From: JADGHE01 sp035716025
GTDB lineage: Bacteria > Pseudomonadota > Alphaproteobacteria > Rhizobiales > Xanthobacteraceae
Reading direction: 5' to 3'
Assembly: GCA_035716025.1 (NCBI GenBank)
Contig: DASTKH010000044.1
Span: 1 to 64,000, forward strand
Length of the DNA stretch: 64,000 nt
Shown here: positions 1-9,166 of the stretch, piece by piece
How the letters are laid out: the number at the start of each line of letters is the position of its first letter
How positions within the stretch are numbered: the first letter of the stretch is position 1
The notes under the pieces: model-generated
The model's input: the letters and a program-made list of their open reading frames with translations, nothing else
Databases searched by the model: none
Told to the model about the DNA's origin: nothing
Position numbers and translations under genes: made by a program

Positions 1-348
1 ATCGAGATTCCTCGCTGCACCAACCGCCTGCCTGCCGGCCTTGTCATTGTCGAAAAGCCCAACGAACCGATAAAGAGGACGGCCGTTCTGCGAGAGACAC
101 GTGCGCGCATATCCTCGCAAACAAACGAGTTCGCGGATCACCCCCTGAGTTCCACCTCGATCGCCCACACCTGCCGGGACGATTGCAAGGTCCGCTAGAA
201 GCTCCGCGCCGGTTGCCTTGCATTCCAGGCGTGCTGCAAGCTCGATCAGCTCCACGTCTGTTGTGCCCTCTACCAACACCGTTCGATACCTTAGTTGCCA
301 TCCGAGGGCACGGCCATAGCGGGCAACCGTATCAAGCTCCTCCGTCAC
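1..348 (-). CDS. TOPRIM-domain protein, N-terminal part (runs off left edge)
   Basis: The frame opens with GTG at 348 and stays open for 116 codons to the window edge. The start lies 9 bases after the stop of the STAND-like gene and is preceded by GAGGA, so the two are very probably co-transcribed. The protein shows the TOPRIM pattern: a hydrophobic strand ending in VLVEGTTDVEL (catalytic Glu, about residues 24-34), then about 65 residues later GLFDNDKAGRQA (the D-x-D metal pair). TOPRIM folds occur in primases, topoisomerases, RNase M5 and OLD-type nucleases. No ATPase domain precedes it, so it is not a canonical OLD protein with an N-terminal ATPase. A nuclease or nucleotidyl-transfer role in defence is inferred from context only. 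The rest of the protein is outside the window. Confidence 0.75.
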   Translation of the reverse strand, partial: MTEELDTVARYGRALGWQLRYRTVLVEGTTDVELIELAARLECKATGAELLADLAIVPAGVGDRGGTQGVIRELVCLRGYARTCLSQNGRPLYRFVGLFDNDKAGRQAVGAARNLD

Positions 349-357
349 AGCCCGTCC

Positions 358-3300
358 TCAATCGCGCCCGGGACCTGCAGTCACTGGACGCAAGAACGGA
401 CCGTTATGGCCGAAGGACACATGTGCAGCAAAACGCAATCCGGGGCGGACGTCGCGAAATCCAAATTCCTCGATCCTAAAAGGAATCACTTGGGTGCCGA
501 GGTCCTGAACTCGCGCCATCGCCCGGTGTCCATAGTCCGAGGCAGCGACCGCTTGGACAGTCTTTAGACTCACCCCATCGGCATCACGCAACCAGCGCAA
601 TCTTTCCGGTATGTGGACGAAGTGCTCACTCTCGCGCCAAAGGCGTCGTAATGCTCGGAACACCTTGTCGCCTTCGACCGCGCGGCCACTTTGAAAGAGC
701 AGAACGGCGTATTCAAGCCGCAGCTGAGGAGTTATTCGGTAATCAGTCGCTTGTAGTTGTTCAGCCAGCTCGAGCTGCCGACGGAATGCGTTTGGACTTT
801 CGATGCAGGTGAGATCGTAACTCAATCGAATGACCTGCATGTTGCCTCGACCAGCGGGATGTTCAAGCGCATCCAGTGCTCGCCGTCGGTTCGACTGGGG
901 TATTTCGGTTAGAGCAATGCCTGACCGATAATCTACACCTTCGGCCAGGCTCGCCCATGCTCTAATCATGACTTCGATCGCGTTCGTCGGCTCGATATCT
1001 CGTGCACGATGCACCGGTTCCTGAATCATCAGGAGCTGAAGCGCTTGATCAGCTAGCTCGGCGAGCTGAGGCCTGCGATAAGCCGCTTCCTTAGAACTGA
1101 TCGCTGAGAACAGGACACCAAGGGCCTCGATGCAGTTCTCAACTGCTACGTCAGACGACTCCCTGGCGTTCGCTAGAAGATTTTTGACGTAAGTCTCAAC
1201 GACGTAGGAATTTGTAGGACTCTCTTCGTACGCTTTACGCGTGGCGTCATTTGCAAGCCGACGCAGTTCTACAATTCGGTCAGGAGAAGCGCCTCTTGCA
1301 CCTTCGACTTGCGCGAGATTGAGATAGGCATTTGCAAGCGAATTGTACAAATTCAGGTTCGACTCAGAGCCAGACGTGTATTCGATGCTTAGTGCGAAAT
1401 TGATGTCGCTGATCGCCTGATTCAGCAGGGCGATCTTATCGTCGGTCGTTACGCCGTACAGGTTCTCGTTCAGAACCGCGATCCGGCGCCGCGAAATCGC
1501 CACATGATGACGAAACACCCTGCTCGTATCACGCAGCGATCGTGGCATGCTGTCTAGCGCTTCGAGCACTTCACGCCAGTAAAAGCTGAAGCTGCCGCGG
1601 CCGTGGTCAGGATCAATCTTAAAGACTGAGGTAGCGAAATCCTCTCCGACAGGCCTGTAGAAACGTTCGCCCAATTCCCTTTTTCGCGAGACTTGGCGAA
1701 GCAACAAAAAACGGAGGTGATCAGCATCTTTTGCTTGAGCAAACCCCAATGCACTGCGACTCTCAAAATCATAGAAAAGGGCGTTGATTAAGAAGCGCCC
1801 TAAGATGTCGTGTACCAGTGCCCAATATTTGTTGCCGTCAGTTGCGATGCTCACCAAACCTAATGCGGCGAGTCGCGATCGCTGATCCTCCAGAAGTAGC
1901 GACACAGGCCATTCGCCGCGGGACACTGGAAGCAATCCAGCCGGAAGCGGCAGATGCTCTGAACTCATTGCCGCGATTTCAAGGATGCTATCTCGGACGA
2001 CACCCTCGGTGTTCTCCTTGAAGATGCGGTACACCCATTGCTGGATTGATTCGGATAGGTCGTATTGACCTTGAATCCAAAACGAAAGAGTGACCCAGAA
2101 TGCCGCAAGTCCTTCCAAGTATCGCACGGTGTGTGTCTGATAAAATTGCTCCCACTGCCAATCTTGGCGTTCTTTGCCATATTCACGCAGGAACTGGTTC
2201 AGATGGCGTCCAAGCTGGAGGGCTTCCTCCGAATCTAACGTGTGATTGAGTTCCGCTACCTGTTTGAAGACTGAGGCGTTGAAGTAGGCCAGCTCGCGGA
2301 TTGGTCCCGTCACCACTAATATGCAAACGGGGCGGCCTTGCCTCTCAAGCTCATTTCGAAATCTTGCCAGCTCGCTGTCCCGAAACTCCCAATGCATTCT
2401 GTCGAAGAGAATGATCCACGGTGTCTCATATCTACGGAGCGCTCGGTTGGCTTCGGGGCTTTCAGGTTGCGGGCTCTCGGGCACCGTGCTCGCCGACCGC
2501 TGTGCTAGATTCTGCTCGATCTCTCGATTTGCCCGATTGAGAAAATTGCCGATTGCCAATGCATCGGGCACGAATGGCAAAGACTTCGCAACGAGTACCG
2601 GATATCCCTCTCGCGCATATTCCCACGCAAGCATTCGAGCGAGCGTCGTTCCGCCGGCCCCGGGCTCCGAGAGCACGTATGCAATGCAGTTTTCCTCCGA
2701 GCCAACCGTATCGAGTCTCTTTAGGTAGGTGCTCAGGTGCTTTCGGCAGCCATCATTCCTGAGCCATGGCAGACCGGCCGCGTACGGCCGCCAGGAGGAT
2801 TCAGGATTTTGGAAAAAGGCGACAAAATCATCCTCCGATAGTTCTGCAGAGGTAAGCGGCGCTAGGTCTCGATCCTGAATTACAGAGTAATGCGAAAAAA
2901 TAGGACGTTCTGGCTCATCAATTTCTGTCACATCAACGCTGTGAACCGCACCGCTTTGATCCCGCACGCGAATTATGATTCTCTCTTCGGGGTATCGCGC
3001 CGCATAGCGCGCGACGATGTCCTCGACGAGGCGGCTGGCTGGCAATCGCCACAGATTTACAGCGGCTACGCCGGTCTGCTCGTCAAGCCATCTCTCGACT
3101 AGCCGCGTAGAATCGGCTTTGTCTGACGCGAAAGTAAGAAACGATCGGAAGCCTGATGCCCAGAGCTCCCTCAGTTCGGCGGGAATGGGGTCATCGTCAC
3201 CTGAGACGACCAACATCTGGCGAACGTTTGAGCGACGCAGCTCCTCCAGCATGGTTAAACGTCGCAAACGACTTTCGAACTCGGACGCTGCGGCGCCTTC

Positions 3301-3624
3301 TCGACCATTCAGAAGAAAGAGTGGCAGGCAACGTTGTGGAAATTCGATCCGCGAGGGGTCGCTATCGACGATTTGGACGAAGCCGCGCTTGCGAACCGTG
3401 GGCGGATCTGACGCGGACCCCTGTTCAAGCACAGCGATGAGTCGCTGATCCGAAATCTCAGAAAATATCTGCCGCCAAGGCAATCCTAAGAATGCGATGA
3501 GTCTTGCCTGCTCGGGTGCATTCTTTGGCAGGCTCCTGATCCATAGTGCCGCATCCCTGCTGTCTAGGTTCGACAGGAGGTGTTCAGGGACCTGATCGAT
3601 CAGGATCAATTTTTTCTCATTCAT
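358..3624 (-). CDS. Large STAND-like P-loop NTPase with helical-repeat C-terminus
   Basis: The protein has about 1088 residues. The start at 3624 is preferred over an in-frame ATG at 3648 because AAGGGAAC lies just upstream. About 300 N-terminal residues match no family I can name. A P-loop follows near residues 319-328 (SEPGAGGTTLAR), then a Walker B-like strand near 404-410 (PWIILFDRMHW) and a sensor-like strand (CILVVTGP). The C-terminal half is rich in helices and TPR-like segments (for example LYNSLANAYLNLAQ). This order of an N-terminal effector or sensor, a STAND-type NTPase and a repeat solenoid is typical of bacterial anti-phage and signalling NTPases. The GGTT form of the P-loop recalls SAMD9-like proteins, but that link is inference. 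It is followed at once by a TOPRIM gene and preceded by a type I restriction operon, which suggests defence. The exact function is unknown. Confidence 0.7.
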   Translation of the reverse strand: MNEKKLILIDQVPEHLLSNLDSRDAALWIRSLPKNAPEQARLIAFLGLPWRQIFSEISDQRLIAVLEQGSASDPPTVRKRGFVQIVDSDPSRIEFPQRCLPLFLLNGREGAAASEFESRLRRLTMLEELRRSNVRQMLVVSGDDDPIPAELRELWASGFRSFLTFASDKADSTRLVERWLDEQTGVAAVNLWRLPASRLVEDIVARYAARYPEERIIIRVRDQSGAVHSVDVTEIDEPERPIFSHYSVIQDRDLAPLTSAELSEDDFVAFFQNPESSWRPYAAGLPWLRNDGCRKHLSTYLKRLDTVGSEENCIAYVLSEPGAGGTTLARMLAWEYAREGYPVLVAKSLPFVPDALAIGNFLNRANREIEQNLAQRSASTVPESPQPESPEANRALRRYETPWIILFDRMHWEFRDSELARFRNELERQGRPVCILVVTGPIRELAYFNASVFKQVAELNHTLDSEEALQLGRHLNQFLREYGKERQDWQWEQFYQTHTVRYLEGLAAFWVTLSFWIQGQYDLSESIQQWVYRIFKENTEGVVRDSILEIAAMSSEHLPLPAGLLPVSRGEWPVSLLLEDQRSRLAALGLVSIATDGNKYWALVHDILGRFLINALFYDFESRSALGFAQAKDADHLRFLLLRQVSRKRELGERFYRPVGEDFATSVFKIDPDHGRGSFSFYWREVLEALDSMPRSLRDTSRVFRHHVAISRRRIAVLNENLYGVTTDDKIALLNQAISDINFALSIEYTSGSESNLNLYNSLANAYLNLAQVEGARGASPDRIVELRRLANDATRKAYEESPTNSYVVETYVKNLLANARESSDVAVENCIEALGVLFSAISSKEAAYRRPQLAELADQALQLLMIQEPVHRARDIEPTNAIEVMIRAWASLAEGVDYRSGIALTEIPQSNRRRALDALEHPAGRGNMQVIRLSYDLTCIESPNAFRRQLELAEQLQATDYRITPQLRLEYAVLLFQSGRAVEGDKVFRALRRLWRESEHFVHIPERLRWLRDADGVSLKTVQAVAASDYGHRAMARVQDLGTQVIPFRIEEFGFRDVRPGLRFAAHVSFGHNGPFLRPVTAGPGRD

Positions 3625-3686
3625 AGTGTTCCCTTGCATCTCGGCCATTGGCCTCCGTCCCGTACAATTTCAAGCTTACAAGTGAA

Positions 3687-3775
3687 TCATGACGCACTAT
3701 AACTGCGCTGAATTAAAGGCTTCGCCTTTTCAAGGTCTTCGGGCTTCGACAGCGTGATCTCAAGATCGCCGGTGC
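3687..3775 (-). pseudogene. Out-of-frame remnant of a restriction-type C-terminal tail
   Basis: Immediately past and overlapping the end of hsdR, the +1 frame encodes FGHFGTGDLEITLSKPED, continues through about 15 more residues (LEKAKPLIQRSYSAS) and stops at 3687-3689. This resembles the conserved C-terminal tail (GTGDLE.....EDLEKAKPLI) found on some restriction-associated proteins of the DUF5655 type; the family name is from memory. It has no start of its own and is out of frame with hsdR, so it reads as a leftover from a deletion that joined two coding sequences. Confidence 0.5.
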
Positions 3776-6700
3776 CGAAATGCCCGAAGCACCGCGTGGG
3801 TCACGCCCTTGTCGTCCTTGCGGTTCTCCTTGAGGCTCCAGCGCAGCGTGGATTTGAACTCGAGCGTTTTCGACTCGCCGCGCTTGATCAGTTCGGCGGC
3901 GTTGCGGTGGCCGCGCAGGTACTGATCGAACAGGAAATTCTTCAGCGTGTCGCCAAAGCTGCGGTCGTCGGTGATCCGCTTATAGAGCTCGAAATTCGTA
4001 TCGACGATTTCCTGGATGACGGCCTCGACCTTGTGATCGAAGGTGAGGCGCACGTTCTCCCGTGTGTTGACCCGAGCGGCGGCATCCAGTGCTGGATCGC
4101 CATCCAGCTTCTCCATCATCTGGCTGAGCGTCACCCGGTGTTCGGGGCCGAGATTGAGCCCAAAGCGGTCGTTCAGCTCGGCAATGATCCGCGACAGGGT
4201 CTCCAGTTCCTCCGGCTGCAACGCATAGCGACCTTTGGCGCTCTGGGGATCGAGAATGCCCGCCTTGCGGTCGAGCGCGATCCGGCCGCTCGAGGTCTGC
4301 TGAAGCCGGTACGACTCCATATCGATGTTCTGCTGCACCTCGCGCGGCAGTTCGACCGGGTCTGCCGGCAGGAGGCGGCGCAAGTGGCGTGCGAACACGT
4401 AGAGCTTTTCCAGATCGACATCGGCAAAGGTGAGCACCTGGGCCAGGAACGCGTAGAGCCGCACATAATCGTTCAGTTGGCCGCGAAACTCGTGTTGTTC
4501 CTCTTTGGCAATGCCCTTGAAGCGCTCGACGATGGGCGCGAGCACCGCATAAAGCTGGTCCTGCGTGGCCTTGGGGTGGTAATAGACCTGCGCGAAGGCG
4601 TTAACGTCGGCCTCCACGTAGACCGGGAAATCGGCCAACCGGGTCTGAATCTCGTAAAGCAGATTCGGATCGGTCGCCTCGGAAAGCAGCGTGGTTTCGT
4701 AGTAGGGCTCGAACGCCGCCTTGATCGCGTCCGCCTCGTTGGCGAAATCCAGCACCAGCGTTCCCTTCTTTTCGGGATGCGTGCGGTTGAGGCGCGACAG
4801 GGTCTGCACCGCGTTGACCCCGCCGAGCTTCTTGTCCACGTACATCGTGTGGAGCAGCGGTTGATCGAAGCCGGTCTGGAACTTGTTGGCGACGATCAGG
4901 AAGCGGTTCTCCGGCAGTTCGAACGTCTTGGCGGTCTGGGCTTCCGAAAAACCGTTCATGTTGGCTTCGGTGTAGGATTTGCCGCCATCCTCCACCGTTC
5001 CTGAGAACGCGACCAGCGCCTTGAACGGCAATCCGCGCTCCGCAAGGTATGTGTCGATGGCAAGCTTGTAGCGCACGGCGTGCAACCGCGAACGCGTCAC
5101 AATCATCGCCTTGGCCTTGCCGCCGATCTCGTTCTGCGCCTGGGCGGCAAAGTGCTCGACCATGATCCGCACCTTTTCGCCGATGGCGTGCGGGTGCAGC
5201 TCGACGAACGATTTGAGCAGGTATTGCGCCTTGCTCTTGTCGTAGCGCGGGTCGTCCTCGATTTTCTTCAGCAGGCGCCAATAGGCCGAATAGGTGGTGT
5301 AGTTCGCGAGCACGTCGAGGATGAAGCCTTCCTCGATCGCCTGGCGCATGCTGTAGAGATGGAAGGGCTCGAACTTGCCGTCGGCGCGCTTCTGCCCGAA
5401 CAGTTCGAGCGTGCGCGGCTTTGGCGTGGCGGTGAAGGCGAAGGTGGAGAGATTCGGTAGCTGGCCGCGCTTCTCCATCTCGGCGATGATGGTATCTTCA
5501 AGCTCCTCCTCCGGCGTCTCGGCCTTGGCCTCTTCGCGCTCCGCCTCCTCCAGCGAGCGCGAGGCGAGCACCGCCTTCAGGCTCTTGGTGCTCTCGCCGG
5601 TCTGCGACGAATGCGCCTCGTCAACGATCACGGCAAAGCGCTTGCCGGGCAGCTCCCCGATTTCCTTGGCGATCACCGGGAACTTTTGCAGCGTGGTGAC
5701 GATGATGGTCTTGCCCGATTCGAGCGCCTCTTTGAGCTGGCGCGAGGTAGTGTCGATATTCTCGACCACGCCCAGCGTCTGCTCGAACTGGCGCATGGTG
5801 GTCTGCAATTGGCGGTCGAGCACGCGGCGGTCGGTAATAACGACGATCGAATCGAACACGCGGCGGTCGTTCGCGTCGTGCAGCGTCGAAAGCTGGTGCG
5901 CGAGCCAGGCGATGGTGAAGCTCTTGCCGCTGCCGGCCGAATGCTGGATGAGGTAGCGTTGCCCGGCGCCCGTGCCGCGGGCATGGGCGACCAGTTTGCG
6001 CACGGCGTCAAGCTGCTGGTAGCGCGGGAAGATCAGGAACTTCTTGCCGTTCTTGCGCCCGCGGTCGTCTTCCTCTTCCACCTCGTGGATGAACTGGCGC
6101 ACGAGATCGAGCACGCTGTCGCGCGCGAAGGTTTCCTCCCACAGGTAGGAGGTGGCATAGCCCTTCTGCGTCGGCGGAACGGGCGGGTTGCCGGCGCCGC
6201 CGAACTTGCCGCGGTTGAAGGGCAAAAAGCGCGTCTTCTGCCCGGCGAGATGCGTCGTCACATAGACGAGGTTCGGATCGACGGCGAAATGCGCGAGGCA
6301 GCGGCCGTAGGCGAACAGCGGCTCGCGCGGGTCGCGGTCGGTCTTGAATTGGCGGATGGCGTCCTCGATGTCCTGCCCGGTGAGCGGGTTCTTGATCTCG
6401 GCCGTGAAGATCGGGATGCCGTTGAGGAACAGCACGAGGTCGAGGCTGTTCTCGTTTTTCGTGCTGTAGTGCAGCTGGCGCACCACGGCGAACAGGTTCG
6501 CTTGATAAAGCCACCGCGTTTCCTCGTTGAGCCCGCTCGCCGGCTTGAAATAGGCGAGCTGGAATTTGACGCCCGAATCCTTGATGCCGTTGCGCAGCAC
6601 ATCGAGCGCGCCGCGCCGCTCGATTTCGGACGCGAGCCGCCTGAGGAACTGCTCCTGCACCGCCGCGCCGTGATGCTGCTTGAGCCTCTCCCACTCCTTG

Positions 6701-6930
6701 GGCTGGGTCGCGAGAATGAAGTCCACAACGTCGCGCGGCAGCAGGCAAAGGACGCGGTCGTAGTCCTCTGGCCGGCGCTTGCGATAGAAGCCCGGCGCGA
6801 CATCGCCGAACGGCCGCTGCGGCGGGGCGCCGAAGCCGGTCGCATAGTCGGGACAGGCGTCGGGTCCGTGCTGCAGCAGCCCGCACTCGATCGCCTCTTC
6901 CAACGAGCGTTCGGAGACTTCGACACTCAT
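3760..6930 (-). CDS. hsdR: Type I restriction enzyme R subunit (3'-truncated)
   Basis: This is the translocase/nuclease subunit that cleaves DNA after ATP-driven translocation, in complex with HsdM and HsdS. The nuclease core is visible as D164...E179-x-K181 (LDLVLFLNG, then FTAEIKN). The SF2 helicase motifs are Walker A HSAGSGKS near 331-338, VIVDEAH near 435-441, FTATPKPRT and the TGFDQP motif. The ATG overlaps the hsdS stop (ATGA), so translation is coupled. The C-terminus is odd: an AlbA_2-like start (GESKTLEFKSTLRW) is cut after about 30 residues and ends in RAFRHRRS, where the frame shifts out of a different tail. The motor and nuclease are complete at 1056 residues, so the protein may still work. 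Confidence 0.95.
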   Translation of the reverse strand: MSVEVSERSLEEAIECGLLQHGPDACPDYATGFGAPPQRPFGDVAPGFYRKRRPEDYDRVLCLLPRDVVDFILATQPKEWERLKQHHGAAVQEQFLRRLASEIERRGALDVLRNGIKDSGVKFQLAYFKPASGLNEETRWLYQANLFAVVRQLHYSTKNENSLDLVLFLNGIPIFTAEIKNPLTGQDIEDAIRQFKTDRDPREPLFAYGRCLAHFAVDPNLVYVTTHLAGQKTRFLPFNRGKFGGAGNPPVPPTQKGYATSYLWEETFARDSVLDLVRQFIHEVEEEDDRGRKNGKKFLIFPRYQQLDAVRKLVAHARGTGAGQRYLIQHSAGSGKSFTIAWLAHQLSTLHDANDRRVFDSIVVITDRRVLDRQLQTTMRQFEQTLGVVENIDTTSRQLKEALESGKTIIVTTLQKFPVIAKEIGELPGKRFAVIVDEAHSSQTGESTKSLKAVLASRSLEEAEREEAKAETPEEELEDTIIAEMEKRGQLPNLSTFAFTATPKPRTLELFGQKRADGKFEPFHLYSMRQAIEEGFILDVLANYTTYSAYWRLLKKIEDDPRYDKSKAQYLLKSFVELHPHAIGEKVRIMVEHFAAQAQNEIGGKAKAMIVTRSRLHAVRYKLAIDTYLAERGLPFKALVAFSGTVEDGGKSYTEANMNGFSEAQTAKTFELPENRFLIVANKFQTGFDQPLLHTMYVDKKLGGVNAVQTLSRLNRTHPEKKGTLVLDFANEADAIKAAFEPYYETTLLSEATDPNLLYEIQTRLADFPVYVEADVNAFAQVYYHPKATQDQLYAVLAPIVERFKGIAKEEQHEFRGQLNDYVRLYAFLAQVLTFADVDLEKLYVFARHLRRLLPADPVELPREVQQNIDMESYRLQQTSSGRIALDRKAGILDPQSAKGRYALQPEELETLSRIIAELNDRFGLNLGPEHRVTLSQMMEKLDGDPALDAAARVNTRENVRLTFDHKVEAVIQEIVDTNFELYKRITDDRSFGDTLKNFLFDQYLRGHRNAAELIKRGESKTLEFKSTLRWSLKENRKDDKGVTHAVLRAFRHRRS

Positions 6931-8240
6931 GGCGCTTCCTCCCGCACATCGATCCGGCCGGTTACTGCGGCGGAGATAAGGGCGGTGCGGAGTTCTTTCA
7001 GGCGGTTGATGGCAGCGTGAACCTTTGTCACTAGCTTGTCGGTTCCCGCTGTCTCAGGGTCAAGGAAAGCGATGATCGCCTCTTGCTCTGCTCTCGGCGG
7101 GACACAAACCATGAAATTCATAAAGACCGGGCGGCGGAGAGAATCGACGGTCGACTTCGCGCCACCTTCGAGTGCAACCTTGTAGAAATTCTCGCGGAGA
7201 AAGTGAAACAGAAAAGGACCGGTCACCCCGCGGAAGTTGTTCATCATATAAACGCGTTGGTGAAAGTCGAATGCCCCTTTGTAGTAGTGGAAGACCTTCC
7301 CGACGCCGACGCCATCACCAGCAGTGAGGACGGCTTCGCAATTGAACGCCATGGAGTTGATGCGTTCGACTGTCTGCGAGCGAACAAAGAAAGGGTATTG
7401 GCCGCCCTCGATCGCGTCCTCGGTGTCTTTGTCGCCCGTATGTACATCACAGAGGAATTTGAGCCGCTGAACCGCCCAATGCCTGGGCACGTCGCCAAGC
7501 CATTCGACGCCCGAGTCCTTCATGGGGACATTGGGATCGAGACCCTTGGTGACGGCGCGGGTGATGAGCGCCGCACGCTTTTCCTGAAGCAGTTCGATCA
7601 GCCGTTCCTTCTTTGCCACCGATGCATCGATCTTCGCCGTTTCCCGGTCGAGAAAAGCGGCGATGGCGCGTTGTTCGGGGATTGGCGGCAAAGGAGAGCG
7701 AAAGTTCTCAACGAACGACTCGGAAATCCTCTTCTGACCGCCTGCACCATACATGTCGGCCTCACCCAGGCGGCGAAACGCATCACTCAAGGTCAAATAG
7801 AACAAGAAACGATCATCGAGTTCATGTGCGACTCGAAGGACGTGCAGCTCCGTCGTTCCGAATGCAATTCCGTTGGCAAGGCCGCTGGCGTGAGCGCCTT
7901 TGCCGTTCTCAAAGCACGGCGTGATCTTTGCGACCACCACGTCGCCGTTTCGGAAATAGGTGTAGCCGTTTCCGACCTCCCCCAGCTGTTTGGTCATCGA
8001 CAGATCGAGCCCGCCATACTCGCCAACGGCTTCCATAGGCACGAAGGAGACCTCAGTTTCTGGCGAGAGGCTGCGCACTTCGGACGCCGGAGGATTTAGT
8101 TCGGCGACGAGCTTGAGCCTTTTGACCTTCCAGTGCGCCGGAATCTGCCCCAGCCACTCGACGCCGGAGTCCTTATAGGCCGGGTACGGCTTAAATCGCC
8201 GCAGCGCCGCGGCGCCGGTGGGGTTCACGGCGCCGCTCAC
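6927..8240 (-). CDS. hsdS: Type I restriction-modification specificity subunit S
   Basis: This is the DNA-recognition subunit of the type I complex, 437 residues. It has two target-recognition domains, each opened by nearly the same conserved motif (KDSGVEWLGQIPAHW near residue 23 and KDSGVEWLGDVPRHW near the middle). Each is followed by the coiled spacer helices typical of HsdS (PEQRAIAAFLDRETAKID and EQEAIIAFLDPETAGTD). The GTG start at 8240 overlaps the stop of abiEii (GTGA), which decides the start over a longer in-frame reading. The 3' end overlaps hsdR by ATGA. The recognition sequence cannot be read from the protein. Confidence 0.93.
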   Translation of the reverse strand: MSGAVNPTGAAALRRFKPYPAYKDSGVEWLGQIPAHWKVKRLKLVAELNPPASEVRSLSPETEVSFVPMEAVGEYGGLDLSMTKQLGEVGNGYTYFRNGDVVVAKITPCFENGKGAHASGLANGIAFGTTELHVLRVAHELDDRFLFYLTLSDAFRRLGEADMYGAGGQKRISESFVENFRSPLPPIPEQRAIAAFLDRETAKIDASVAKKERLIELLQEKRAALITRAVTKGLDPNVPMKDSGVEWLGDVPRHWAVQRLKFLCDVHTGDKDTEDAIEGGQYPFFVRSQTVERINSMAFNCEAVLTAGDGVGVGKVFHYYKGAFDFHQRVYMMNNFRGVTGPFLFHFLRENFYKVALEGGAKSTVDSLRRPVFMNFMVCVPPRAEQEAIIAFLDPETAGTDKLVTKVHAAINRLKELRTALISAAVTGRIDVREEAP

Positions 8241-9166
8241 GACCCCGCCTCCCACGGTCCGCCCGGTTGCCAAATGCTGGCGAACTTGCCGCCGGCGACC
8301 AGCGCGCTCCACACCGGTCCAAGGAAGGCTTGGATTCGCTCGCCGGCCTGCGCGAAGTCACGCGGCGCGCCGGGAAGATTGTTGCGATCGAGATAGGCGC
8401 GCCACTGCGTTGCGCGTGCCTCATCGGCAAAGAAGCGAGGCGCGAGACCCGCCGGCAGCGCGGGCTCGATCCTTGTCCTGCGTCGCTCAAAGGTCGCGGC
8501 AATCGCCTTGGTCAGTTTTGCGCCGTCGAAGGGAAACTGCGCGGCAAGCGTGTAAAGGTCGTAAAGGTCCTTGATGCGGCTGTTGCGCTCGCCGAGCACC
8601 ACCAGCGTGTGAAGCTTCTCCGCGACCACCGCTTCGTGCGGATAGGCCCGGATGTTCGGAGCCGGTGCATCGAGCAGCGTCGGGTATTGCACGTCATTGG
8701 CGCCGGGTTCGATGGCGTTGCCGAACCCGATGTCGATCTGCATCTCGATGCGTGCGTTGCCGAGCATCGCCCGAAGGCGCACCCGGAGGCCGTCGTATTC
8801 GGCCTCATCGCGGATCGGCTCGGCCGTGACCGTCGTCGCGTCGAAAACAAGTCCGTCGTCCGGCACCGGAACTGCGGTGACGAGTATGAACGTGGCCGCG
8901 ACATCATTGGCCTCGCTGTTGCCGTAGCCGGTGAAATCAAGATCGCGGGTCGGCCGGTACACCGATCCGCCCCACAGCGCGAACAGCATGGCGCCCTTGA
9001 GAACGAACCGGTCGCGGTGTGCGGACTGTCCGAGGCGGTACAGAAAGCGCTCGGCCGCGTAACGTTGAAGCAGGAACTGGAAGTCCTCGCCAGTCTCGCG
9101 GTTGCGGTTGAGGAGCCGACGATGCACCGATTCTGCAACATTGGTGAGCGGGCGCTTCGCCATCAC
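8237..9166 (-). CDS. abiEii: AbiEii-family nucleotidyltransferase toxin
   Basis: The protein has 309 residues with the DNA polymerase beta-like nucleotidyltransferase signature of the AbiEii/AbiGii toxins: LKGAMLFALWGG, then RPTRDLDFTGYG (the catalytic D-x-D), and the C-terminal motifs VVAEKLHTLVVLGERNSR and IKDLYDLYTLA. Family knowledge: these toxins act with an AbiEi antitoxin/repressor in abortive infection and type IV toxin-antitoxin modules, and related enzymes modify tRNA 3' ends. It overlaps abiEi upstream (ATGA) and hsdS downstream (GTGA), so it lies inside one translationally coupled series between hsdM and hsdS. An alternative start is the second Met. Confidence 0.92.
   Translation of the reverse strand: MMAKRPLTNVAESVHRRLLNRNRETGEDFQFLLQRYAAERFLYRLGQSAHRDRFVLKGAMLFALWGGSVYRPTRDLDFTGYGNSEANDVAATFILVTAVPVPDDGLVFDATTVTAEPIRDEAEYDGLRVRLRAMLGNARIEMQIDIGFGNAIEPGANDVQYPTLLDAPAPNIRAYPHEAVVAEKLHTLVVLGERNSRIKDLYDLYTLAAQFPFDGAKLTKAIAATFERRRTRIEPALPAGLAPRFFADEARATQWRAYLDRNNLPGAPRDFAQAGERIQAFLGPVWSALVAGGKFASIWQPGGPWEAGS

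Noticed and set aside
44..301. 85-residue minus-strand frame at the left edge
   Set aside because: It is a shifted frame of the TOPRIM gene, whose own frame is open from a GTG at 348 with clear motifs.
3754..5004. Long plus-strand frame over hsdR
   Set aside because: It lies inside hsdR in antisense with no family content; GC-rich codons leave the opposite strand open.
5611..7020. 469-residue plus-strand frame over hsdR
   Set aside because: Antisense shadow of a well-supported hsdR gene.
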